Positions 1 to 7,199 of a stretch of 11,093 nt of DNA are shown here, one piece after another. The stretch comes from Euperipatoides rowelli (Eukaryota; Onychophora; Udeonychophora; Euonychophora; Peripatopsidae), in the NCBI GenBank assembly GCA_003024985.2, contig PXIH01S0024961.1. One strand, 5' to 3'. Below the pieces are notes generated by a model. The model was not told the origin of the DNA. It did no database searches and worked only from the letters and a program-made list of their open reading frames with translations. A program made the position numbers and the translations under genes. Every line of letters starts with the position of its first letter. The first letter of the stretch is position 1.

Positions 1-2
1 AT

Positions 3-98
3 TTACCGTTAGCAGTTGTATTAGCACCTAAACATCATTCACAAATTTTTATTGAAAAATATAAAGATTTTGATTTTATTACCAATGCATTTTAATAA
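3..98 (+). other. Short open frame running in from the left edge
   Basis: Thirty codons are open from base 3 to tandem TAA TAA stops at 93-98, including the string APKHHSQIFIEKYKDFDF. The composition looks more protein-like than the surrounding AT-rich DNA, and it could be the end of an exon or of a transposon ORF entering from outside the window. I do not recognise the family. At this length an open frame by chance is quite possible. Confidence 0.2.
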
Positions 99-635
99 TT
101 AACAAGAATTCTGATTTTTCTGCTAATAAAAAAAACAGCTGATATATTTTACATTCATCTCTAACTTCAGCTCCTTTCCTTCATAAATGTCAGTGGACTA
201 AAGAACAATATACTGTAAGCTATTAGGTCTAATAGATTCCATTAAAGGTATAACTGACCAATATGGCTTTGCTTATGCCGAGTTTTAATAAATATGTCAT
301 TAGAATCATTCATTACTAATGTAAAAATTCTAAATTAGCTGGATTGTAAANAAAGCAACATTATTTTATTTTTACTTGTTGTTTTGAATTTAATAAATAA
401 ATGGTATCTACTTATTTCTGGGTATTTTATACTTTATTATTCTTTTAAAATACTGACAGTTTTTATTTTTAATTAATATTTCAAATACTAAACAAACAAA
501 TAAAACACTACTGGGCTATTTTTAAAATAAAAATTAAATTTTCTTGTTAATGTAATGGCAGCCATTGTTCTGATGTTATTTAATTTTTTTTTGTTTTATT
601 TAGTTTACAAATTTCATTAATTCTTGTTTTTTTTT

Positions 636-779
636 ATGACATTCATGAAGAGTTTGTTTTCTAAATGTTTTGGATCTACCTTGGCAGTGGATGGGCAGTT
701 GGAGTCCTTAATCGCTGTGGATTTTGTTTCCTCTTGCAAACAGAGGCATTTGTGTTCTTCCAGGAACGTTGAAAGATGA
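636..779 (+). other. Short unassigned ORF in a less AT-rich patch
   Basis: An ATG-to-TGA frame of 47 codons (begins MTFMKSLFSKCFG) lies in a patch visibly richer in G and C than its flanks. The opposite strand over the same patch is also open for about 50 codons and ends at a TAA near 617, with the string KVDPKHLENKLF. I cannot tell which strand, if either, was coding, and I recognise neither product. It may be an old transposon or exon fragment. Confidence 0.2.
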
Positions 780-1300
780 TTACATCGGTTGGATTTTTCT
801 TTTTATTTATTAACATTTATAAACCAATTATATTGTTTTCAAGCATCCTAAGTTTGGATGCTATCATTTTTTTAAGTTTATGGCCTACGCTCTTGTGATC
901 TTAATGGTTTACATGGATTGTTGTGATTATTGCTTAACAATTAAACGTTACTATTTAGAGTTATGTTGCAGACATATTTTGTTACGTTTCTTCATATATT
1001 ATTGATGAAATTGGACTTTTGTAAGTGCTGTTATTTATCTTGCTAATGAAAGCAATATAGAGCTGGATTTTATCTTCAATTGAACTTTTGTGTGAACTGT
1101 CTGATTTCCTGACCGTATGACTATTTATGATGAACTAATATATTAACTTTATATGTTGGTTCAATTTTATTAATTTGTTAACATTTATTTATTTATTTTG
1201 ATATTTGATTTGTTTTATTACAATCATATTCATAAGTAAATAAGACCCACATCCTAATTTTGAAATTGTAAGGTTGGCAGCTATGCAGTTAGCTATACAA

Positions 1301-1911
1301 GTTGAATGTCTTCTTTGGCTAAGAGTGATCATTCCAAAATACTTAAGTCCGGATATATGCCACACTGGATAGTCAAAATGAAGTTGTTAGCTCGTGCTCT
1401 ATGTAGGTGGCCAAACATAACCTAAAAATTGAACAATTACCACTGTTGACACAAATGCCAACTACAAGCAAAACATCCACCAAAAATAGCTATCACCCAT
1501 GGATTTATCCCTGAAGGTTCTTGGCAGACCTTTTGGGACAATTTTATAATAAAATATTTTTAGTACTGTGGACTCTTACTCTAAATGGCCTGAAGTAAAA
1601 GTCTTGAATAAAGCAGATTCATATACTATAATGCTATCTTAGAGGAATACTTCTTTCGTTTTGGATATCCACAGCACTTAGTATCAGACAACAGACCCCA
1701 ATTTACGTCAATTAAGTTACATTTGATCGACGCTTTCTCTAAAAATATGGGTATCATCCTGCTTCAAATGGTCAGGAGGACAGGTTTATATGTATTTAAA
1801 AAATATCAAGATAAATGGCGCAAGATGTCTTATTACAAATAAAAGTTAATGAATTATACCTATAATAGATCAACTCCTTATGTCAACCTGCAGAAATGTT
1901 TTTAGGCAGAA
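1301..1911 (+). pseudogene. Ty3/gypsy pol remnant: integrase zinc finger and catalytic core (first part)
   Basis: A decayed retrotransposon integrase that once inserted element cDNA into the genome. Seen in order, with frame changes: RVIIPKYL (from 1322); an H2C2-like zinc region with His at 1361-1363 and Cys at 1444-1446 and 1456-1458; the core strand VDSYSKWPEVKV with the first catalytic Asp at 1571-1573; EYFFRFGYPQHLVSDN with the second Asp at 1687-1689; HPASNGQ, after which the expected Glu reads as Asp (1779-1781); and PAEMFLGR (1887-1910). Stops, single-base shifts and a slightly short second Asp-to-Glu spacing show it is dead. RT and RNase H, which lie upstream in this family, are not seen. 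The similarity breaks off after 1910 and resumes at 4292, across an insertion. The order of motifs is diagnostic of Metaviridae-type elements. Confidence 0.85.
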
Positions 1912-1941
1912 GTTGGGAGTTTAACCGTAAACCAGATAAAA

Positions 1942-2060
1942 CCATTATTTTTTCCGAACCCGAACCATTAAAAATTTTATTCAGTGGAGCTGAACTGGAA
2001 CTGAACCATTATTTTTTCCAATTGTTTTTTGGCTCAATTATGGTTCAATAACGATTCAAG
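1942..2060. repeat. Left subterminal GAACC-rich repeats of the nested element
   Basis: CCATTATTTTTTCC occurs twice (1942-1955 and 2006-2019), with GAACC and GGTTC motifs between and after. The 17-mer GAACTGAACCATTATTT (1998-2014) recurs exactly and in the same orientation at 4174-4190, near the other end. Subterminal repeats of this kind are known transposase-binding sites in hAT elements; that role is inferred here. Confidence 0.6.
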
Positions 2061-4138
2061 CTGCATAAAAGTAATATTGACGTATAAAATTTGTATAACT
2101 TATAAATTTATAACATATAATTGTGTTTTATATGATATTGTCTGCCTGCCTGACTGCACAAATATCTCTTGAATCCTTAAAAGCTAGAACCACCAAATTT
2201 TAGATCGTCAGGGCCCTTTCTAAAGTTCTATGCAGGGCCTCGGAGAAATTTTATCAGGTGGTACAATGCTTTTTTCGCCCCCCCCCCCCCCCGTACCTTC
2301 TTAATTAGTCATCCTTATAGAGTTATGTTAAGTTTTGGACATATTTGATAAGCATTTTTTTTTAGTTGGCTGGCCATTTTGTTGACAGATTTGATAAGCT
2401 TTTTTTTAGTTGACTGGACGATTTGACTATTGGCTGGATTTGATCTGCTTTTGTCCTGGGTAGATAGGATGGAGGGGAGATGACAAAATTGTAGGACATG
2501 TCCTCCTGAAGTAGGATGGGCCTGGTAACAATGTACCCCCTGAACCCCCCTTTCATAGACCCTGGCTCTATGGATAAAGGGGGGAGTGAAACCCTCAAAA
2601 TAGCCAAGTCAATAAAAAAATTTTCAACTTTAAACATTTTTTTAAAAATTAGAAATACACAAGTGATGTATTAATAATATAATTAAAGTTATCATTTTTA
2701 TATAACCTACATGGTTATTTCAATTGATTATTCTAGTGATGAGTATATCCAAAGCTTCAATGCTTCTAATATCTTGGAGAGAAATGTTTGGTTTCAACAG
2801 GGATATTTAAAGAAGCCTTGAAAAGCCAGGGCCATGGGCCAGGCTGTGCAGATCTAATAGTAAATATAATCTAGAGTTTGCAGTGTTTTTGTTGAGTAGT
2901 TCAGTATATTATAGGCTACATTATTGTATTTGTGTATTACTATTCATTGTATTATTTATTAAGTATAACTTAATGAGTAAATCATTAGGATTTAGACCTA
3001 TTACAAAAAGAGGTAGTTGCTTAGTTTTCTCACATCTAAATCTATAAATCTATGACAAACCACATGACAACTTACCAATATACTAGTATACCTACTGTTA
3101 TATAGCCAGGCATATATATTACCTAGAGAAAGCATTAATAAAAATTTTACAAGACCAAACACATGATACCAAATTGAGTTTTTAATATCACTTTAGATTA
3201 AATAAGGAATCATTATGCCTATTTCCTTGGCATCTGTAGTTTATAAATGTATTAAATAGACGTAACCAAAATTTTCTTGATTTAGCTTACTGCTTTTTGA
3301 AATGTGGAGTAAATAAATAAATATAATATTGTTCAATAAAAGTTTACCATTTATAGCAGCTAATAACATCTGAAATTTTTTTTTTTAAATTTTTAATTTG
3401 GGTTAATTAATTTTAAGTTAAATACGGTAATGATTGTTTCCACTATTTCATAATAGCTTAAGATTCCAACACAAAAGTTAGATAGGCTGCTCTTCTTGCC
3501 AAATTGAAATGCAGATTTTTCATCTTGGCAATTTGTCCCAACTGCCATTTTTTAAACAGTTTTTCCCAACTTGTACATTGTCCAAGTTTACTTTGATGTA
3601 TACGATATAGAGTAGAGTAGGTTTTAATGTTTCATGTGGCAAAATATTTTCAGACCCAAACCTGAAAATATCAAAGTCACTTGAATTCATTGCTTGCCAA
3701 AATATTCATCCATGTCAAGTGTCAATTTGATGAAAAGTTAAATGAAAATCAAACATTAATAATAACCTAAAATCCCCAGCCCAATTTGCCAAATAGAAAC
3801 ATGCTTTTGCCAACTTTTCAAGAATTTTTCAACTTTTGGAGGAGGAACAATAAAAGTTTTAAATTCTGTAAGCTTACTTTCTTTTCCATTAACTGGATTA
3901 ACTATGCAAGTACAGGTCTATAATAAATTCTAAAAGTTATTTTTCATTAGTTAAAAAAAAGTTTGTATTAAATTTGGAATCATTTTTATTTTTTCATAAT
4001 AAATAGTATGTACTGTATTAATTCTGTACATTTTAATGTTATTAGTAAAAACAGTAAAAGATGTGTATTAAATTCTATACACCCCCCCCCCTCCCCCACC
4101 ATTTAATTTAAAATAATTTTGAAAAAAAAAATTGTAAC
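2061..4138. other. Interior of the nested element, no gene recognised
   Basis: AT-rich DNA without a convincing coding region. It holds a run of 15 C (2278-2292), an imperfect tandem repeat (2344-2460), a GC-rich near-palindrome (2824-2845), a patch with several TTGCCAA/TTGGCAA words (about 3490-3850) and a second C-rich tract (4082-4097). The G/C-richer block at about 2200-2640 differs from its surroundings and may be another small insertion, but I could not define its ends. Confidence 0.5.
2344..2460. repeat. Imperfect tandem repeat, about 46-49 bp period
   Basis: A 46-base unit beginning TTTGATAAGC, followed by a T run and AGTTGGCTGG (2344-2389), is repeated from 2390 with TTTGATAAGC, a T run and AGTTGACTGG. 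A partial third copy, TTTGATCTGCTTTT, starts at 2439. Two and a half diverged copies are seen. Confidence 0.65.
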
Positions 4139-4286
4139 TGGTTCAAACTGGTTCAGTGTGGAAAAACCGGTTTGAACTGAACCATTATTTTATAAAAAGG
4201 GTGTTCACCGGAACCGACCAAAATATAAAGAATTCAGTGAACCCGAACCTGAACTGAATCATCATAAATTTTGGTTCGACTCCCTG
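4139..4286. repeat. Right subterminal GAACC-rich repeats and terminus of the nested element
   Basis: The region holds repeated GGTTC/GAACC words, an exact inverted pair GTTCAAAC (4141-4148) and GTTTGAAC (4170-4177) that could form a stem, the shared 17-mer at 4174-4190, and the terminal GGTTCGACTCCCTG at 4273-4286. Composition differs sharply from the AT-rich interior. Confidence 0.6.
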
Positions 4287-4291
4287 GCTCA

Positions 4292-4721
4292 GAACCTTAA
4301 GAACAAGGCTTTAATGATAAATCCTTTACCACCAATTCCAAAAATTGATATTTAAAAAAGACATTTACATTAGGACAACTAGTATTGTCCAAATCCTTTT
4401 CTATTAACAAAGAAGCTGATAGATGGATAGAAGGAACCATTAAAAAAGTAAGTTACTTATTCCAGTGACCTTGATTTTCTTTGACGATGAAAAAGAAGGA
4501 AAACAACACGTACTAACTAGATCGTTCTTATCTGTGCTCACCAATACCATCAATTTTATTAAAATAGTGACAAGCCACATTTCAAGTACGGTACTAGTGC
4601 AGCAACACCTCTTTTGGTAACAGTACCTCCACCAGTAAAATCAGAAATACGATAAACTTCTCCAAAACCACTCCACTATTAGACCAGATCCAGAAAACCA
4701 CCTGATCGGTTAAATTATTAA
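4292..4721 (+). pseudogene. Ty3/gypsy pol remnant: post-integrase tail to pol stop (second part)
   Basis: The pol similarity that breaks off at 1910 picks up here, with reading through INPLPPIPKIDI (from about 4317), TFTLGQLVLSKSF (about 4361-4399), DRWIEGTIKK and a later QHVLTRSF stretch. The hydrophobic GQ.VL start, the W..GTI core and the basic segment after it match the C-terminal DNA-binding tail of gypsy integrases. The frame then runs through a Pro-rich piece (TVPPPVKSEI) and the basic end SRKPPDRLNY to TAA at 4719-4721, a typical end for this family. At least two stops and one or more shifts lie inside it. It sits seven bases before a candidate polypurine tract and LTR, consistent with the 3' end of the element. 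Confidence 0.78.
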
Positions 4722-4735
4722 CTCTTTAAGGAAGA

Positions 4736-4918
4736 TGTAATTGTATTATAAAGGAACTACTCGTGCATTTCATGTTAGCAGAACAGTATAAGAGCGTTGG
4801 CACTTCATGTATAAACTCTGAACAGTTGTTGTTCTGTAGTTCAAAGCCCAATTAATAAATTGTTAATAAATAGTTCAGTTATAGTTGTCTAATTATTTGG
4901 CATATCTCTGTATATACA
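4736..4918 (+). repeat. Candidate 3' LTR of the gypsy element, with polypurine tract
   Basis: The all-purine AAGGAAGA (4728-4735) follows the pol stop and directly precedes TGTAAT at 4736. A matching ...TATACA end is at 4918, giving the TG...CA ends usual for LTRs. Inside are a possible TATA box TATAAGAG (4787-4794) and a polyadenylation signal AATAAA (4854-4859), in the expected order. No second LTR copy was found in the window, so the right boundary is tentative; CA at 4901-4902 is an alternative. Confidence 0.5.
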
Positions 4919-5161
4919 GTAACTCAATGGATATAAGAATGCAAGACAGAATCCATGTTCTTACTTTCTGGATTTCAGTTGAATTTTTTTTTCCAAAGTG
5001 CATTTGAGGCTAAAAAAAATAGATTTTTTTTTTTAATATTTTTTTATGATGAAATAAACATTTTGAATTTAGATAGGCTATTAAAATTGTGTCATATTTT
5101 ATCATATTGACAAACTAAAATCTAGATTAATAAAATGTGAAAATTTTTTTTAAACATTTTA
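4919..5161. other. Intron between gypsy LTR and chaperone exon
   Basis: AT-rich intron with several long T runs; no gene or element recognised. Only about 270 bases separate the end of the candidate LTR from the exon. Confidence 0.6.
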
Positions 5162-5187
5162 ATTTCTTTTTTTTTTTTTTGGTTTAG
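5162..5187 (+). other. 3' splice site with polypyrimidine tract
   Basis: A long T-rich run (about 5163-5180) leads to GGTTTAG, with the AG at 5186-5187 directly before the chaperone exon. This is a strong acceptor and sets the exon start, because the protein match begins at the next codon. No single branch point can be chosen in the AT-rich sequence upstream. Confidence 0.88.
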
Positions 5188-5418
5188 GTATGAAAGATGG
5201 GCAAAAAATAACTTTTGCAGGGGAAGGAGATCAAGAACCTGGTTTAGAAGCTGGAGATATTATTATAGTTTTAGATGAAAAAGAACATGAGACATTTCAA
5301 CGAAATAAAGAAAATTTGATTACTAGAATGGAGTTAGAATTGGTTGAAGCTTTATGTGGCTTCCAAAAAGGAATCACTACTTTAGACAAGAGAACTTTAG
5401 TTGTTACTGCTCTTCCAG
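5188..5418 (+). CDS. DNAJA1: Internal exon of a type A DnaJ/Hsp40 co-chaperone (DNAJA1/DNAJA4-like)
   Basis: This exon encodes about 77 residues of a type A J-domain protein, a cytosolic partner that delivers unfolded clients to Hsp70 and stimulates its ATPase. Seen: motifs [42 protein letters not shown] and [10 protein letters not shown], in the order found in the family. Known: they span the end of C-terminal domain I and the start of domain II, after the zinc-finger region. The [10 protein letters not shown] and DIIIVLD wording is closer to DNAJA1/A4 than to DNAJA2. The exon starts with GT completing a split Gly codon and ends with the first base of the next Gly codon, so both flanking introns are phase 1 and the exon is symmetrical (231 bases). 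The ATG at 5190 is internal, not a start. The J domain, zinc fingers and C-terminus are not in the window. The exact paralogue is inferred. Confidence 0.93.
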
Positions 5419-5424
5419 GTAAGA
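5419..5424 (+). other. 5' splice site (GTAAGA)
   Basis: The exon ends ...CCAG and is followed by GTAAGA, a near-consensus metazoan donor. Chaperone similarity stops exactly here, although the reading frame stays open to the TAA at 5532-5534. Those extra 38 codons are hydrophobic and do not resemble domain II, so they are read as intron. Confidence 0.9.
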
Positions 5425-5845
5425 AAGTGATCATTTTCGTTTTCTTAATTTACATTATGGTAAGGTTTTGTTTACTATTGGGTTTCATTGTCTCAACCAC
5501 CTCATCTGCCCATTCAAATACTTTTTCAAATTAATACTTCGTCCTTGAAATTCTATATGGCTCATTTCATGTTTGGGTGTTATAAAAAGGTTAGATGAAT
5601 ATCCAATTTTGAAAAGGATATTTCACAATTAAAATTACTTTTCATGAGCTCTTTATATAACAAAGTAATTATGAAATATGATTAAAAGATAACTTGAACA
5701 ATTAATAAATCTGTAGATACAATTAAATCACTTATGATTCATTTTGTCACTTAGGTTAGATTGACACTCATTAACAAAAATGAATAGTAAAAACTGTTGG
5801 TCTAAATTTTAAGGCTATATCATTACAAATGTTCCACAGAATTAG
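5425..5845. other. Intron between the exon and the gag remnant
   Basis: AT-rich intron with no recognised gene. The exon frame stays open to 5531 but without similarity to the chaperone. Confidence 0.6.
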
Positions 5846-6304
5846 TAGCTTACTTATTTAGGTCAAGCATTACAAAACTCAGCAATAGCATGGTACAGAC
5901 AAATGGAGCCCATATGTACTACATGGGACATTTTAAGACAGAATTTTTTAGAAAATTGGCATGGATCTGTGCAAAGTTTGAAATATGCAGCACAGGCATG
6001 GGAGAGGTGACTGATGGTTAATGAATAAGCTGAAACATTTATATGGAGATTAATGATGTAGTAAATTAGCATCCTTATTTACAAAAGACATAGTAATGTT
6101 TATTTAAAAAAAACGAGAAGTGGGTTTAGAACATTGTTATGAGACAAAAAATAAAAACTGTTTTAGATCTAGCACAAAAGGCAAATAAGATGGAGGAGGT
6201 AATCCGTATAGACGGAAGAAATAATAACCCACAAAATGAACATCAGATTGTTTGGATTTTGTGTTTAGTATTTAGCAAAATAGAGATATTTTAACAGCAC
6301 TTGT
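5846..6304 (+). pseudogene. Gag remnant of a Ty3/gypsy-like retrotransposon
   Basis: A decayed capsid/nucleocapsid gene. Read on the + strand from 5861: GQALQNSAIAWYRQMEP, then TTWDILRQNFLENW, then LKYAAQAWER, AETFIWRLM, a frame change, and TVLDLAQKANKMEEVIR (about 6142-6192). The AxxWYR...W..f...F pattern followed by a Q/E-rich helix is typical of retrotransposon Gag capsids. After it, 6262-6304 looks like a decayed CCHC zinc knuckle: Cys at 6262-6264, the string FNSTC ending in Cys at 6302-6304, and a His position that now reads Tyr. Stops occur at about 6009, 6024 and 6060, and one shift lies in the A-run near 6100. It belongs to a different insertion from the pol pieces to the left, because it lies beyond that element's 3' end. 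The assignment rests on pattern, not on a database hit. Confidence 0.6.
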
Positions 6305-6354
6305 ATATTATAAAAATATTAAAGAAGAAAGGCTTTTTATTACAAAAAAAAAAT

Positions 6355-6500
6355 TGTTCTAACTTATGAGCTGTACAACACTATCACTGTTTTATATAGC
6401 AGTTTCAGTCTTATTGTTTTACTGTTTAAGACTAGAGTCCTCTAATGACAGTTTACATTTACAATAAACTTTAATTAAAATTTGCAAACTATTTTTAACA
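6355..6500 (-). repeat. Candidate 3' LTR of the copia element
   Basis: Read on the - strand, 60 bases after the pol stop, an AAGAAAAA polypurine-like run is followed at once by TGTTAAAAATAG. AGAACA occurs 140 bases later, giving TGTT...AACA ends. A TATA-type sequence CTATATAAAACAG lies within. At 146 bases it is short but within range for copia LTRs. The 5' LTR is lost, so the pair cannot be compared. Confidence 0.4.
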
Positions 6501-6560
6501 TTTTTCTTGTTAATTTAAAGTTTTGAAAGTTTTTATATTTATTTGAGGGAAACATTCAGT

Positions 6561-7199
6561 TCAAAAGAGTCCCATTTTACTGCATAGTAATCGGGTTTTA
6601 GTTAACGGTTTTGTCATTCTATCTACAGCTTATTGTTCGGTTTGTTGTATGCCCAATTTGCCTTCAATTACTTTTTCACAAATAAAAAAAGTGTTTGATG
6701 TTTATATGTTTTGTTTTGCAGTGAAACTCTGGGTTCTGTGCAAGTTTCACTGCTGCTTGATTATCTACCTGGTGTAGGCTTCAACTTTATTATTCCTTCA
6801 AACAGTCTACTAAGCCAAATTATTTCTTTAGCTGCTTCATTTGCTGCTATGACTTTTGCTTCGGTTGTTGATGTGGCCACTATTGTCTGTCTTTGGCAAA
6901 GCCACGAGATGGCTCCTCCTGCAAGCGTTTTAACAGTTCCAGAGGTCGACCTACCTGTCTTGTTACATCCTTCAGAATCTGCATCACTGTAGCAGTGTAG
7001 TACACCTCTGTTAATATTTGGTCGGTAGATTGTACCTATTGAAGTTGTACAGGCTATATATTGAAACACTCGTTTTAATTTCACTGTCTTCTGCTGTTGG
7101 ATTCTCTATGATCTTGAGAGAAATCCCACACTGTAGGTTAGATCTGGTCTTGTTCCTGTCATTAAATACATTGAGCACCAACTTCTTTTCGATATGGAA
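6561..7199 (-). pseudogene. Copia RNase H and pol C-terminus
   Basis: RNase H removes the RNA strand after reverse transcription. The piece reads VFQYIACTTS, IYRPNINRGVLHCYSDADSEG with the first catalytic Asp, KTGRSTSGTVKTLAGGAISWL, QRQTIVATSTTEAK and EAAKEIIWLSRLF in the open stretch 6761-7084. After a shift come VDNQAAVKLAQNPE with another Asp, TKHINIKHFF, a shift in the T run near 6685, EKVIEGKLGIQQTEQ, a stop, AVDRMTKPLTK and LLCSKMGLF, then TGA at 6561-6563. The final KPL...K segment is the usual copia pol end. The Glu aligned with the catalytic Glu of RNase HI reads Lys (GAA to AAA), so this domain would be inactive even without the frameshifts. Confidence 0.9.

Larger units (their letters stand above)
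1..1300. other. AT-rich intronic or intergenic DNA, no recognised gene
   Basis: This stretch is AT-rich with many short homopolymer runs and one undetermined base at 351. Two short open stretches (3-98 and 636-779) are listed separately. I saw no retroelement coding motif until about 1300. If the chaperone gene extends left of the window, this is its intron, but that is inferred from the missing upstream exon. Confidence 0.6.
1912..4286. mobile_element. Candidate non-autonomous hAT-like DNA transposon nested in the gypsy pol
   Basis: The insertion separates two parts of one pol gene. The right end (4273-4286), read inward on the opposite strand, is CAGGGAGTCGAACC; the left end (1914-1925) reads TGGGAGTTTAACC-like sequence. 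This is an imperfect inverted terminus with the CAGGG start common in hAT elements. The eight bases before the left end (aggcagaa, 1904-1911) and after the right end (gctcagaa, 4287-4294) share their last five bases, as expected of a decayed 8-bp target duplication. Both ends carry GAACC/GGTTC-rich sequence. No transposase motif or long ORF is seen inside, so it would be non-autonomous or heavily decayed. The superfamily is inferred from termini and duplication length only. Confidence 0.55.

Noticed and set aside
2278-2292. C15 run as a functional G-quadruplex or regulatory element
   Set aside because: A single homopolymer in repeat DNA, prone to sequencing error. There is no supporting context.
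2362-2637. 91-codon ORF on the - strand
   Set aside because: It runs through the tandem repeat and G/C tracts, shows no family motif, and lies in repeat DNA. It is likely chance.
5188-5418. Processed (intronless) DNAJA pseudogene
   Set aside because: Similarity is limited to one exon with proper acceptor and donor at its edges and no in-frame stops. A processed copy would carry adjacent exons fused together.
5190-5534. Independent 114-residue protein starting at ATG 5190, with a hydrophobic tail
   Set aside because: The ATG follows a splice acceptor and is internal to the chaperone sequence. The hydrophobic tail begins exactly at a GTAAGA donor and has no family similarity, so it is intron.
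5863-6072. 69-codon ORF on the - strand
   Set aside because: It is antisense to the gag remnant, and only the + strand shows recognisable motifs.
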